From the NCBI GenBank assembly GCA_033807775.1, contig CM066318.1:88554879-88618878 (forward strand): 64,000 bases of DNA. Reading direction: 5' to 3'. This document shows positions 47,879 to 60,356 of the stretch, piece after piece. A model generated the notes under the pieces. It saw only the letters and a list, made by a program, of their open reading frames with translations, did no database searches and was not told the DNA's origin. This DNA comes from Saussurea involucrata. Taxonomy: Eukaryota > Streptophyta > Magnoliopsida > Asterales > Asteraceae. The translations under genes and the position numbers were made by a program. Positions within the stretch are counted from its first letter, which is position 1. Each line of letters opens with the position of its first letter.

Positions 47879-49094
47879 ATGACAACTAGGGATATGATAG
47901 TCATAGGGTCTAAGGATAAACCACCAGTCCTGTTTCCCAAAGATTTTAAGATATGGAAGGACCGATTCATGGACTACGTCGAGAGACAAGATAATGGATT
48001 TTACATATTGATATCCTTAAGGGATGGTCCTATGGGTGTTGTAATAGCACCAGGTCCAGTTGGTGATGATGGAAGGGAAGGACCAGCTGCTGAAGTTCCA
48101 CCTAATGCTTATGATGTAGAGCAAACAAAGAAATACAATGGAGATAAACAGCTAGATCTTTGGTTATGCAAGCATTAACTAATGACATATATAAGAAGGG
48201 TTGACAGTAAGAATAAGTCCAGAAAGGATATGATTGACGAGTTAATTAAACTATATCAAGGATCTGTTGTTGAAAACCAAATGAGGGTATCTAATGCTAT
48301 CAATAAGTATGAGAATTTCAAACAAAAGGAAGGCGAGACACTTGATCACACATATGACAGATTCACTACTATACTGAATTCGCTAAACAAATACAGTATT
48401 GATAAGAAAATAATAGAGAATAATGTGATGTTTCTAAGTGTTCTCCAACCATAATGGAAGAAATATGCACATCGAATGAAACAACATTCTAAGTTGGATG
48501 TGTTGACCTTACAAGAGATGTTTAAGATGCGCAAACAAGATGAGGATGATACAGATGAGAAAAGAGAGAAGAAGAAGAAAGATAAGAAAGAAAAGAAAGA
48601 AGATAAGAGAGAGAAGAAAGAAGAAGAGGAATAGATTGATCCAATAGCTTTGATATCTAGCAGGTCTAGCAAGCATTCTTCAAAGAAAGAAAGAATGGAT
48701 TCTAATGAAGAGAATGATGGATTTGAAAGTGATGGTTTAGACGAAGCTGAGAGTCTAAAACAGGCTATGATCCTCTTGACAAAAGCTTTTCAGAAGTAGT
48801 TTGTTAAGAAGACAGGCTCCAACAATCAGAGGTGCTCATCGGGCTCCAACAACTTTGAGCATAAGGACCGCATAGAGTCAAAGAGAAGATTTGATGAGAG
48901 AAAGGATGAGGGTAAGAAGGATGAGAAGAATTTTGAGAAAAAAGGGTGTTTGAGAAACGGGCAGAAGAGCCAAAGTGCTATAACTGCGGGAAAACTGGTC
49001 ACTTCGCCAAAGAATGCTGGAAGCCAAAGGTCGGAGACTCAGATTATTACAAGAACAACATGTTTCTTGCTAAACAGAAAGAGTCTGACAATGC
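47879..49094 (+). pseudogene. C gag, copy 4
   Basis: As copy 3, plus a 1-nt loss in the A run near 48150 that shifts frame after 'YNGDK'. Zinc knuckle CYNCGKTGHFAKEC is intact. The shared stop after 'VLQP' is at 48452-48454. Confidence 0.85.
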
Positions 49095-52000
49095 TTTAAT
49101 AGTTGAAGAGGAGTATTGGTTGGATGAAACTAATGATGATGAGGAATAAGAAACAGCTGCTCTTGCAAAGTTGGGCTTCATGAGCAGGGAAACCGAGGAA
49201 GCTGGGCCAGAATACAGACCAGAGACAAATGAGGTACCTTCTTACACTCTTTCTAACTTTCTTCAAATTCAAAGTATTCAGAAAAATAAGTTAGATGAAG
49301 ATCAAGAGTATTTAACTAAGAAACTGAAAAGATCAAGAGAATCAATAACTTTTCAAAGTGATAAACTGAAAGAACAATTGACTTTAATTGAAACTTTGAA
49401 AAGGAAAAATGCTGAATTTGATGGACACCAAGCGTATTTTAGGAAGAGGATGACTGAACTGTTAGAGAAATTAGAAAGTTCTGCAGCTAAGAAGGTAGAG
49501 TTTAAAAACTTTTTACACGCTTATAAAGATAGGAATTCAGAACTTGTTGAAAAAGTTAAAGGTTTGGAAGAGAAGCTTTACAAACTTGGTCAAACAGAAC
49601 AGACTATTCACATGAACAACCCAACGAATATAGATATTTCAACTCAAAGTGGGGCTTGGGTTATGACAACCCTCGTTATTTGAGGAATGCCTTAATTCAT
49701 GCTCCTACCCTGCATAAATTTGAATGGCTTAGATGGATGGTGAAGACTATGAGGCAGATGAAGAAATTAGAAGAAAAACAACTGTTAAGATGCAACTTCC
49801 TTTTAGCTACGGTTTAGAATATAGGAAGGCATTGGAAAATAAGAAGCCTTTGCCTAATGATTATTTTCGAAGCTATGTTGTTGAACCACCAAAGGATAAG
49901 GAAAATATTCAAAAAGAAACTGAAGTTAAGCCTGTTTTTGAAGGAAAAACATATTTTCCATCTTTGGTTCTTGAACAAAAGCTTGTCGATCTGGAAAGTA
50001 AGACTGAGAGCATGATTGAAGACGTCAGAAATGACGACAAAATTGCTTTCGAGATCGAGAAGGAAGTTATGTTTACAGTTTTTTCAAGCGGTTTAAATGA
50101 AATGAAAACAAAACATGAGAAAATATCTGAAGAAAATATTTCAAAAGAAAAACTGTCTTCAGATTCAGATGTTTCCTCGTGTAATGATTTTATGGGGAAT
50201 ACTATATTCAGAAGCATGACGATTGATGACCAAGAAGATTCTGAATATTGGGATTTGGAAAACCAGTCGTTTAATGCTCATCCTGAAAAGTATTTTCCTA
50301 TAGAAGAAGATAAAGCTGCTCGTAAAGAACAAAACGACTTTTTGTATCCTAAATCTTATGGTATTTTTCACACATCATGGGATAGCCGTTCTGATCTTGA
50401 TGGTGAGAATTTATGTGAGGATAAAGGTAAAGGTGTAAATGAAGCGCCTGTTCAATTTGATTTCAATACAAAACTTTCAAATCATTCTGATTTCAAAATC
50501 AAAGAAGATGAACCTAAGAAGAATTTCTTCAAAGGTGAGTCTTCAAAGTCTGTTGAGAAAACTTCTACTAACGATTATTATTCAAAATCCAAAAACAAAA
50601 GATCGTTACAGAAAAAGAAAAGAAAGAATCAAAGATCTAAATCCTTCCAAGCTCGAAATTCTAAAGCTTATAACTCTTATCTTTCTGGCATATCAGATCG
50701 TTATCTGAGAAACAATACGAGACTTGAGTGGAGAATAAAGGAGTCCACACAGGATGTGGCCCAGACAAAATCATCCAACGTTGCTTTTAATTCAATGATT
50801 TTTTTTTTGATTCTGCTGTAATAAATCAAGCTGTTTGCACTAAACAAATACTTGTTATTCCATACGAGATTTATTCAATGCAACAATTGATCAACTTAGC
50901 ACATGGCCAAATTTGTTGTTCATTCTGTGGTGTGGATGATTTTATCTATAAAAGTGATTGTTTTGATTGGTTTGGTTATTATATTCATGGTCCAAAAAGA
51001 TTTTATTCAAATGGATATCATAAAAGAGGTTTTAGAAACAATGGTACAAAATCCAAACGTATACCATCTCCTAATCCAAAAGGACCCATTTACAAATAGG
51101 TACCTAAAACCACTTGATTTGATTTTTGCAGACCAGTCATATGTGGTACTTAGATTCGGGCTGCTCAAAACACATGACTGGAAGAAAAGAGCTGCTCACA
51201 AACTATGTCGAGAAAAACAGTGGTAGAGTCAAGTTCGGTAATGATCAATATTCACCAATTCTGGGTTACAGAGATATTGTGAAAGACAACGTCAGGATAA
51301 CTAAAGTTATTTATGTTGAGGGTTTGGGGCACAATCTATTTAGTATGGGTCAATTATGTGACAAAGACCTAGAAGTTAACTTCAAGAAGACACGATGTGC
51401 GGTTCGAACTGAAGGAGGAGATGAACTTCTGGTAGGTACAAGAAAGTCAAATCTGTACACAATTGATCTGTCAAAAATCAAACCCAAGAATGACCTGTGT
51501 CTGTTATCTAAAGCTTCCATAGAAAAGATTTGGTTGTGCCATAGACGATTATCTCACCTTATTTTCCAATACTTTCAAAAGCTGATGGTAGGTGATTTAG
51601 TCGAAGGTCTACCAGTTCTGATGTTTGAAAGAGACAATTTCTGCACGGCTTGTGAGAAGGGTAAGATGAAGAGAGTTCCTCACCCGTCGAAACCTGAACC
51701 AAGCACACACAAGGCATTAGATATCCTGCATATGGATCTTTATGGGCCAAGGAAGACTCAAAGTATAAGCGACAAACGGTACGTGTTAGTGGTCGTTGAC
51801 GATTACTCGAGGTATACATGGGTAAAGTTTCTATGCTCCACAGACGAAACACCCGAGTTGATTCTTTAATCAAGATGCTTCAAGTTAATCATCAACAGTC
51901 AGTTCAGACAATTAGATCAGACAACGGGACAGAGTTCAAGAATAAGACTATAGATGATTTCCTGAAATCATTGGGAATATCTCATCAATACTCTGCGGCA

Positions 52001-54619
52001 AGAACACCACAACAGAACGGGGTTGTCGAAAGACAAAACCGTACTCTAGTCAAATCTGCAAGAACGATGCTTTCCTATGCTGATCTTCCATTGTTTCTGT
52101 GGGCTGAAGCGGTATCAACGGCGTGCTACACACAAAATTGTTCAATTAAACACCGATGGTTTGGCAAAACACCATATGAGATTATTAACAAAAGGAAACC
52201 TAACATTAGTTACTTTCGTTCTTTTGGTTGCAGGTGTATTGTTTTAAATGATAAGGACAACTTGAACAAATTCAGTCCTAAGGCGAACGAGGGTGCGTTC
52301 ATTGGATACTCATCCACCTCGAAGGCGTACAGAATTTACTTCAAGTCTTCAAGAACTGTGACGGAGAGCATAAATGTCAAATTTGATGAGACGGAGGAAA
52401 TGGCTTCTGTGCAAAGCAGTACAGAACCCAAAATAACTGGAGTTCTAGTGTCTGGACAGATCAGACCATCTTCCACGAAGTCAAATAAAGATCAAGCTTC
52501 AACTTCTAACTCTCACATTGATGAACTTGATCAACTATTTGAGAATTTTTATGATGAGTTCTTTGGTAGTTATAACTCATCTTCAAATGTTTCTGCCAGG
52601 AATCAAGTTGCTCAAAATTCAGTACAAGCTACAATGTCCGGTCCTTCAACGGAACCGATAACATCTAATGTTGGTGCAACGACTCCTGCGTCTTCTCCAA
52701 GTAATCAAATCATGACATCTACACAAGCAACACAAACAGAACCAACTAATGGTGTTTTTACATCAAATGCTACTTCAAACGTTAATGACCACAGTACTGC
52801 AAACTTACCTGAGGTACCTACAGAGGCAGTTCTCGAGACAGTGCCTGTTGTCACTTCTGACCAACCATCTACGTCTCAATCGGAACCAACGTTGACAATT
52901 GAGTTAAACTTTGACAAAGATCCCTCATTAGTCGACCCCAATCAATACACAATCTCCCCACATCCACATTCAAAGAAGTAGACACAGAGTCACCCACTAC
53001 ATCAGGTAATTGGAGAAGTGTCTGACCCTGTGAAGACCAGATCAACAACTGCTAATGAAGTTTTTTTCGCGCTTTTCGTAAGTCAAGTTGAGCCAACCAC
53101 AATTCAACAACCCTTGGAGGATCCGGATTGCATAATTGCGATGCAGGACGAGCTGAATCAATTTGAAGCTTTGAAAGTGTGGCGACTAGTTCTTCGACTC
53201 AAAGGAAAAACAATCATCGGTACCAAGTGGGTCCTTAAGAATAAGAAAGATGAAGACAGAATAGTCGTGAGAAACAAAGCACGGTTAGTAGCAAAAGGTT
53301 ACCGGCAATAAGAGGGTATAGACTACGATGATACGTACGCTCCTGTTGCTTGTTTAGAGGCAATTCAGATGTTCTTAGCATTCGCGACCTACAAGAATTT
53401 CACCGTCTACCAAATGGACGTGAAGACTGCATTCTTGAATGGCGTACTGAAAGAAGAAGTGTATGTGTCTCAACCAGAAGGCTTTGTTGACAAAGATAAA
53501 CCAGATCATGTTTACATTCTTGAAAAGGCTCTTTATAGACTAAAGGAAGCCTTGCGTGCCTGGTATGAGGTTCTATCCACCTTTCTACTAAAATCCGGCT
53601 TTGAAAAAGGTAAAATCGACTCGACTCTCTTTACAAAAAATGAGGAAGGTGATATTCTTCTTGTTCAAATTTATGTTGACGATATAATTTTTGGTTCGAC
53701 TAATCCTTCATTATGTACCTGGTTCTCTAACATTACGGTGACCAGATTCCAGATGAGTATGATGGGAGAGAATAACTTCTTTTTTGGTCTACAAGTCAAG
53801 CAGTTTTCAACCGGAATCTTCATAAATCAATCTAAGTATGCGTTTGATATCTTGAAGAAATTCAAGATGGAAAACTGTACGGCGATTGGTACTCCAATGG
53901 CACCAGGATCTAAGATCGGCCCGGATCCTGACGGTAAGGATGTTGATCTTAAGACATATAGAGGTATGATCGGGTCATTAATGTACTTAACTGCGAGTCG
54001 TCTGGATATTATGTTTGCAACGTGTCTTTGTGCGAGATTTCAGGCTAAACCTAAGGAATCACACCTTGGAACCGTCAAGCGCATCTTTCGATATTTGAAA
54101 GGCACACCATATCTTGGTTTGTGGTATCCTAAAGGCACAAGATACGAACTCATTGCATATTCAGATGCTGATCATGGAGGAAGCATGCAGGACTGGAAGA
54201 GCACTTCCGGCCATGTACAGTTTTTGGGAGACAAGCTCGTGAGTTGGGCGTCTAAGAAGCTGAATTGTGTGTCGACATCAACGGCGGAGGATGGATATGT
54301 ATCCGCAGCCGACTGTTGCTCACAAGTCCTGTGGATGAAAACCCAACTGATGGACTACGGATTCAAATATAAGAAGATCCCAATTTACTGTGACAACAAA
54401 AGTGCCATTGTCATATCTGCTAATCCTGTTCAACACACCGTGACAAAACATATCGATATCAGGTATCATTTTATTAAAGATGACGTTGAGAAAGGTATAA
54501 TTGAACTATACTTTGTTACAACTGAATATCAACTTGCCGATTTATTCACAAAAGCTTTGGATGAAAAACACTTTAACTTCTTAGTATCCAAGCTTGGCAT
54601 GTTGAACATGAAAGTTTAA
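49095..54619 (+). pseudogene. C pol, copy 4: the only copy with RT and RNase H
   Basis: Linker (49171-49683), second linker ORF (49733-50821), Cys-rich block, protease YLDSGCSKHMTG (about 51150), GAG-pre-integrase, integrase with Asp 51735, Asp 51920 and Glu 52028. RT with KARLVAKGY, FTVYQMDVKTAFLNG and catalytic YVDD (53678-53683). RNase H with SDADHGG, CDNKSAIV and HIDIRYHFI, ending LADLFTKALDEKHFNFLVSKLGML. Only two stops (52979 and 53309) break integrase end to RNase H; the frameshift near 51855 is shared with copies 2 and 3. The usual AEAEY of Copia RNase H reads AEDGY, a likely loss of an active-site Glu. SIRE/Maximus-like by linker length and motifs. Confidence 0.92.
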
Positions 54620-55159
54620 CTTTCCTATATTGATCATATAATAGAGGGAAATATTTGTATCTCAATCTAGATATGTTATCTAGATTGATACACTTAAATT
54701 TTCATCATATTCTATTTTCAATATATGTTATTTAAATTTTTATGATTCTGTTGTTTTTCAAACGTTTATTCAACTTGTTATTTTCTCTTCTTTCAATGTT
54801 TTACTTGTGATTATATATGATACTTGTTTATGCATGAGGTGTGTGTTCATGGTCTCAGGGGGAGTGTATTACACTTTATATGCATAAGTCTATGAGGAGT
54901 ATGCATAACTGATACAACTTGTAAGTATAGATGACATGGGATGCATACCTGAAGACAACAAGGTAAGTGTTCTAATTTGTTTTTTCACAAACTCTTAAAT
55001 GATGGAAAACTCTTTTTTCATATATATGCATCATTTAAGTGGGAGTGAAACTTGATTTTGGAAACCCAATGTGCTTAATCAATTAAAAGTTTGACATCTT
55101 TTAATGTGCTAAATTTTTGAAATTTCTTGAAAACTCTTTGAAAAATGTCTAAGTGTTGA

Positions 55160-55425
55160 TGTTATCGCACTTAGTAATGCACGATAAAACCCATTTCATC
55201 GCACGTGCCTTCTGCGATAACACATACACTTATTTTATCGCACCTTTTGGTTTGCGATAAAACCTCGATAATATCTTTTATCGCGCATATGGTATGTGAT
55301 AAAACCACATGAACAATGTTTATCGCACCCTTCTTGTGCGATTAAATATCTCACCTTGTTATCGCACACTGTTGTGTACGATAACTTTGAAGGTCCTCGT
55401 ACACTTGTTTGTACGATAACATGAC
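55160..55425. repeat. ATCGCAC/GTGCGAT hairpin cluster 1
   Basis: A run of imperfect stem-loops about 20-26 nt long. Perfect arms include ATCGCA/TGCGAT (55199-55218), TTATCGCA/TGCGATAA (55235-55260) and ATCGCAC/GTGCGAT (55322-55342). Loops differ in sequence while arms are kept, unlike simple tandem duplication. Confidence 0.85.
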
Positions 55426-55448
55426 ACGATGGCAGGTCAACCGTTGGA

Positions 55449-55495
55449 CCAATCTTTTAGTGCCACGTGTCATCATCCTCAGGTTCCTATAATTA
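55449..55495 (+). promoter_or_regulatory. Putative internal promoter for C ORF2
   Basis: CCAAT (55449-55453), a perfect G-box in GCCACGTGTC (CACGTG at 55464-55469) and a TATA-like TATAATTA (55488-55495), about 620 bp before the ORF2 ATG. The P spacer has a similar set. Activity is inferred. Confidence 0.4.
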
Positions 55496-55879
55496 GATAG
55501 GTTTTTCAAACTTTTTACTTTTTCTCGAACCTGAAAACCTCTCGACCTACTACTTTGTTTTTCTAGATTTTTTTGAAGAAACAAGTTTGTAATCGATCAC
55601 ATTCTATTCAGATCAACATCGAGGTTAGTTTCCTATACTCATTTCTTCGACTTATTCTTGTTTTGATTACCTACAGTTGAGTTTAGGGTTTTCCAGTCGA
55701 CTTCATGTGAGTCTGTTCATCTTCGCGTCATAAATCTACTCATATGATAGTTTTCCGTGTTAAAAATGATAGGGAATATCTATGGCACTTAGACGACACT
55801 AGGGCTATAGTTGAAAATTTTTATTTTTGCGTTTTTGAAAAATTTGGGCTTGAACACTTAGTATTCTTCAAGTGTTCAA

Positions 55880-56035
55880 GGTTATCGCATGATACATGTA
55901 TTCAAAGATTCATAGTTATTGCACGTTTCTCACATTCATAGTTATCGCATGTGCCTTGTACGACAACTTTTTGTCGCACATGCTCCATGCGATAACCAGT
56001 TTCCTGCGATAACACCTTGGTATTTTGTGCGATAA
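55880..56035. repeat. ATCGCAC/GTGCGAT hairpin cluster 2
   Basis: TTATCGCATG, TTATTGCACG, GTCGCACATG, TGCGATAACC, TGCGATAACACC and GTGCGATAAAACC within about 155 bp, ending about 75 bp before ORF2. Confidence 0.75.
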
Positions 56036-56111
56036 AACCCAGATTTAGGCATTTTTGGAAAGAAATTCAGAAAAGACACTTTTGGAAATTCACTGATGTT
56101 ACTCTATACAG

Positions 56112-59100
56112 ATGGCAGCCATGAGACACAATGATGGTCTCTCATCTAATGAAAACACTCCAATCCTATCCCACCGATCCTCACACCCCTCAGTGAATGC
56201 TCGGGATTTTGATGAGGAGCTTTTGCCCCGAATGGAACACCTTGATCCGGCTGATAACAACTACACACTGGATCTCAGTGTCAACTTTGACTACCGGATC
56301 ATCCTTGAAATCCTCACAGGTCATCCTCTCCGAACTGCTTTATCAAAGACCGTCACTGTCCCGGTGATATATCTACAACAGTTTTGGAATTCACTACGCT
56401 TCCATCTAGTTCATAACAGGGATCAACATTTCACTACCAAAGTTGATCACTTCGACGTGAAGATCACACTCAACCGACTCCTTAATTCCCTGGATTTACC
56501 TTATCAATCTGGATTTGAAGATTCCATATCCGAAGCTGACTTATGTGCTGATATCATGCTTCTGGGATATCAACCTGCTGATGGAAGTGTACTCACCCTT
56601 TCATCAAAGTTCAAGAGGAAGTTCTTACCAAGGGTGTGGCATACCTTATTCTTAATTATCAACATGTGTATGACTCCAAAACACACGGGCTTAGATAAGT
56701 GCAACATTGGGACTCTTCGCCTTTTCCATGTCGTGACATTCAATAGAAAGATCGATTATGCCATCGTCATATGGAATGAGATGATCGAGCTCGTGGGTGA
56801 CAAAGCAAAACCGAACAAAGCCAGAACCTTCGTACCATATCAGAGATATCTTCAAATTCTTATTCAGAGCATCATAGATTCAAATCTATAGATTCCCCGA
56901 TGACCCAACGCAGTACAAGGGCCAAGACAATGGATGCACTTTCTCAAGCTGCCTGTTGAAATCAATTTCATCCACACAGCTGTACTCGCCTATGTTGACC
57001 AGCAGTCACCAATTACGAGAGAGTATAGGATAAAAATACGCACTAATGGTCCAGCCAAATCTGGAGGGACCTCTCCATGGTGCTATCCAATTAGGTGGTG
57101 AGGGTTTACATGCTGAGCAGGTTCAATAATAGGGGGTTCTTGAACGGGAAGAGATGATCAAAAACATTGTTGTGAGGGGAACAGGTACTGGGGGTGCTGC
57201 TGGTCACCCATCCACGTCTCGAGCAAAACGTACCAAATTTTTTGACGATGATGTATCTTGGGATTCTCAAGACGATGCTGATAATGTGATCTCTACCTCG
57301 ACTTCTACACATCCAAGAGATGGTGCTGATAATGACTCGGATTCCGATTCCAATCATGGCCCGAATGTCCATAAGATTCCATGACATGTCGGCCCGAGAC
57401 CGCGTGTTGAGGGTTTCGATGTTGATTCCACTTGGAACATCGGGAACTCAGACGTTCATGGTGTCATAAGGAGAGATGAGGGAGCTAAAGTAGAAAATAT
57501 GATTATTGTGAGCCGAGAGATGGAGAGAAAAGAAATGGGAGTGCACGAGACAAAGTCTACTAAAGTTTTAACTACAGACTCTCCCCAAACCGCGTCCAGC
57601 CAGGTAGCTACATCTACTGCCAACGTGCGTTCGTCGTCGTTGCGCATTGAAAAAGACATAGTGGACCTAGCTATGCAATTCACAGCCCCTCTACACCACT
57701 CAACAATTTCTCAATAAACTAGTGTTTCATTTTCTTTAGGGGATATAGCACAAACGCTATCGGTGACACATTCAGTGTCTGCTGGTATTGAAAAATATCG
57801 GCTCCCGCCCAGGCCATCGACTTCTTTCATGCGCACATCGAGTCTAGAGCCCTTCGAAAAAACCACCTTTCCTAGGACACGAGCTCCAATTACTACGCAA
57901 GTAGTGACACAATCTGTTGGTTGCTTCCGTGCTCCAACCGGAACACCCCGAGTTAGGCCGCCATTCATTGGTGCCTCACCAAGGAGGGGTGAAAGACCTA
58001 TCATTGCTAACTCTATGCCAGCTTTGACCATAGGCCATGCGGTTGATTCAACTGTCATGTCAATCGGTAACCTAGGTGGTCCGAGCGTTAGACCCAGTCT
58101 TGCAATGCAGTTACTCGCCATGCTTGGTCCAACTCCGCACTATATAACTTTGGATTTTCTGCACGCTGTCCTGGATTCAATTAATGTTTCCTACAAGAAC
58201 CAAACCCAATAATTGCAGAAGATTGTCAGCCAGTTATCAGCGAAAGTGAGTAGAGCTATCAAAGGTAAAGGTGTCCAGGAAACCCCATCTATGCAACAAA
58301 GCCATCAACCAGAAGCTTCACCCAGATCTAAACCTCCACAATCCCAGTCTGAACATGCCCTACCTATACATGAACTTAAATCCTAACCCAATTACTTAAT
58401 CAAGGTGATCAGAACGACCCCAAAAAAGTAGAACTTGTAGGGCAGCTCAGAAAACAAACTGAAGTACAAACCCGCCTACCCACTATTTCTGACTTTCAAA
58501 ACCTTCAGAACTCAATCAAAGAAATGACCCAAGCCATGCAATCAGGCTCAAATCTCTATCAGACCGGATCACAGTATTGGAACAAACCTGGGGTTCCCAA
58601 GCCCAAGGTTCAAAGAAACGAAGACATGATAATCAGGATGATCCTGATCAACATGAGGGGGAGAAGAGAGCACGGGTCGAAGCATCTAATCAAGCTGAAA
58701 CTGAAACTGCTAGGGGGTCAGATCAGATGGTAACTGTGGTACAAGAAGACAGGGTGGTGATACTGTTCAGGAGGATGAAGTTCTAGCAAAATGTTCCTGT
58801 GGTTACTGATGGTAAGATTAGAGATCCCGTCTTAGATGCTGAAATGAGATGCTATCAGAATCTGATTGACGATGAACCTAATATCGTTGGAAGAGGGCAA
58901 AGGGAAAGGATCTTAACTCCTTTTCAAGAAAGTGGGAGGAAATACCTATTTGTGAAGAACGTTCAAAGGATTGATTTAGTTAAACTATATGGGATAGAAA
59001 AGTGGTCGGCTTTTCATCATACATAATTTGTTCACTCTAGATACTACCCCAGTAAAATGAAATGAGAATATTAGTAGAAATGCAAGAGGGTAATATCAAA

Positions 59101-59127
59101 AGAGTCAGTGCTATCATAAATAAACCA
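56112..59127 (+). pseudogene. C ORF2 (putative plant transposon protein), degenerate and cut by Athila2
   Basis: Starts MAAMRHNDGLSSNENTP at 56112 after a CAG. The globular domain is open for 259 codons (ILTGHPLRTALSKTVTVPVIYLQQFW, DVKITLNRLLNSLDLP, FLPRVWHTLFLIINMCM) and equals the 'ARYLNQFW...FPPLWNTLFSILNRC' domain of P ORF2. After a frameshift near 56890 the acidic/Ser-rich linker continues with stops at 57382, 57715 and 58210. The conserved C-terminus (QESGRKYLFVKNVQRIDLVKLYGIEKWSAFHHT) lies at 58900-59026, and coding-like sequence continues in shifted frame to 59127. The real end of ORF2 and the 3' LTR lie beyond Athila2. Function unknown. Confidence 0.8.
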
Positions 59128-60356
59128 TGACGCAAGTATACATCTCAGTCTATTATCGTCTTGAAACAAGTAATAATGGTACAAAAGTACCGAATATCGA
59201 TCCCACAGGGAAGCGTGGAGGAGTTTCTCTTTTAAAGGTCCAATTATTTAAAAGCAGGTTTCAGATGGCGATTGAGAAGGAAATATTTTGTTGGGAGTTT
59301 GTTGTTAACAACTAATGAAAATTAACAATTATAAAAGGAAGCACGGGGTATAAAGGTCCATTGGGATTAGATTAATAATTAGATGTCGAGATGAGACAGT
59401 ATTCTTCAGTTATCTCAAATGTCGAATATCTCATGATACAACGTACCGGATGTCAATTGTGCTCCACCACAAAATATAACATTTGATTTAAATAACGTGA
59501 GACAATCATACCATACGATACACCTTTTTATCTTATTATTAGTCTTGGTCCCAATTTCTCTTTATACCCCGAACTAAGGCGGTTAGCTCATCATCGTTCA
59601 GATTCCAATTATAATGGATTTATGATTTTTACGACAAATAATGGAAATGGACAATGCGTTAATTAAATGAAACTTACTTGAGTGGAACGTCGTGACTTGT
59701 TGTGAAAGTTACCCAGTTTATCAAGAGAAATTACTTAAGACAATTTTAAAGAGTGAGTTTTAAAGCATTTAACATTAATTACTACAAAGTTGATGAGAAA
59801 GTTAAGAGTGATTTTTAAAACTAAAGTTCAGGAAAATGAGGTTATTAACTACGTGGAAAATCTTGTTTTAAATGTGAAATTATAGTGACAAATTTCTAAA
59901 ATGGAACCTTAAAGTAAACCACCACCAGTTACGATTGGAATAAAATTCCAATCGTTAAGCTATGGATTTGGTTACTTGAAAAGCCCAACGATTAATTACT
60001 GAAAGTTAATTTCGAGAAAGCTATTGAACTGTTGTTGTATTAATTAAGCGAACTAAAATGTAGCGTGACTTTGAAACGGTAAAAAGTGGAACTTTTGTTA
60101 AATCACTTACCAAACCGTGAACCAATTTACATGGGAATCCACAGTGATTAATGCAGACTTCCGGCTTATATTGTAAGTGAGATTACGTGAGAACCACGTT
60201 TTGTCAAAAAGTCGAGAACGAGAGTAAGGGAAGAGAATCGTAAGTTGTTTGCGAGATTAATTAGAAGCGTGATCTTTGAAAAGCATTTAAATTTTACTAA
60301 GATGAGTTTGAGAGTTTGACGAGTTTAAAGATTAAAAGTTGAGTTTAAGGGATTAA

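Larger units (their letters stand above)
54620..56111 (+). other. C pol-ORF2 spacer
   Basis: About 1.5 kb non-coding. It holds AT-rich DNA with a CAGGGGGAGTG purine tract (54857-54867), two clusters of ATCGCAC/GTGCGAT hairpins (55160-55425 and 55880-56035), and between them a promoter-like block. A possible GT...AG intron (GAGGTTAGTTT near 55622 to CTATACAG at 56111) would place the splice acceptor directly before the ORF2 ATG; this is inference. Confidence 0.7.

Noticed and set aside
55160..55425. CRISPR-like array of ATCGCAC repeats
   Set aside because: Plant retrotransposon context; repeats are short inverted pairs with irregular spacing and no constant-length spacers.
56112..56891. Independent host gene
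   Set aside because: The 259-codon domain matches the P ORF2 domain and follows a Copia pol, so it is element-encoded.
59128..60356. Host promoter or gene region at the left of Athila2
   Set aside because: The CCCTGTGGGATCGATA word and continuity with the LTR show it is the Athila2 LTR.
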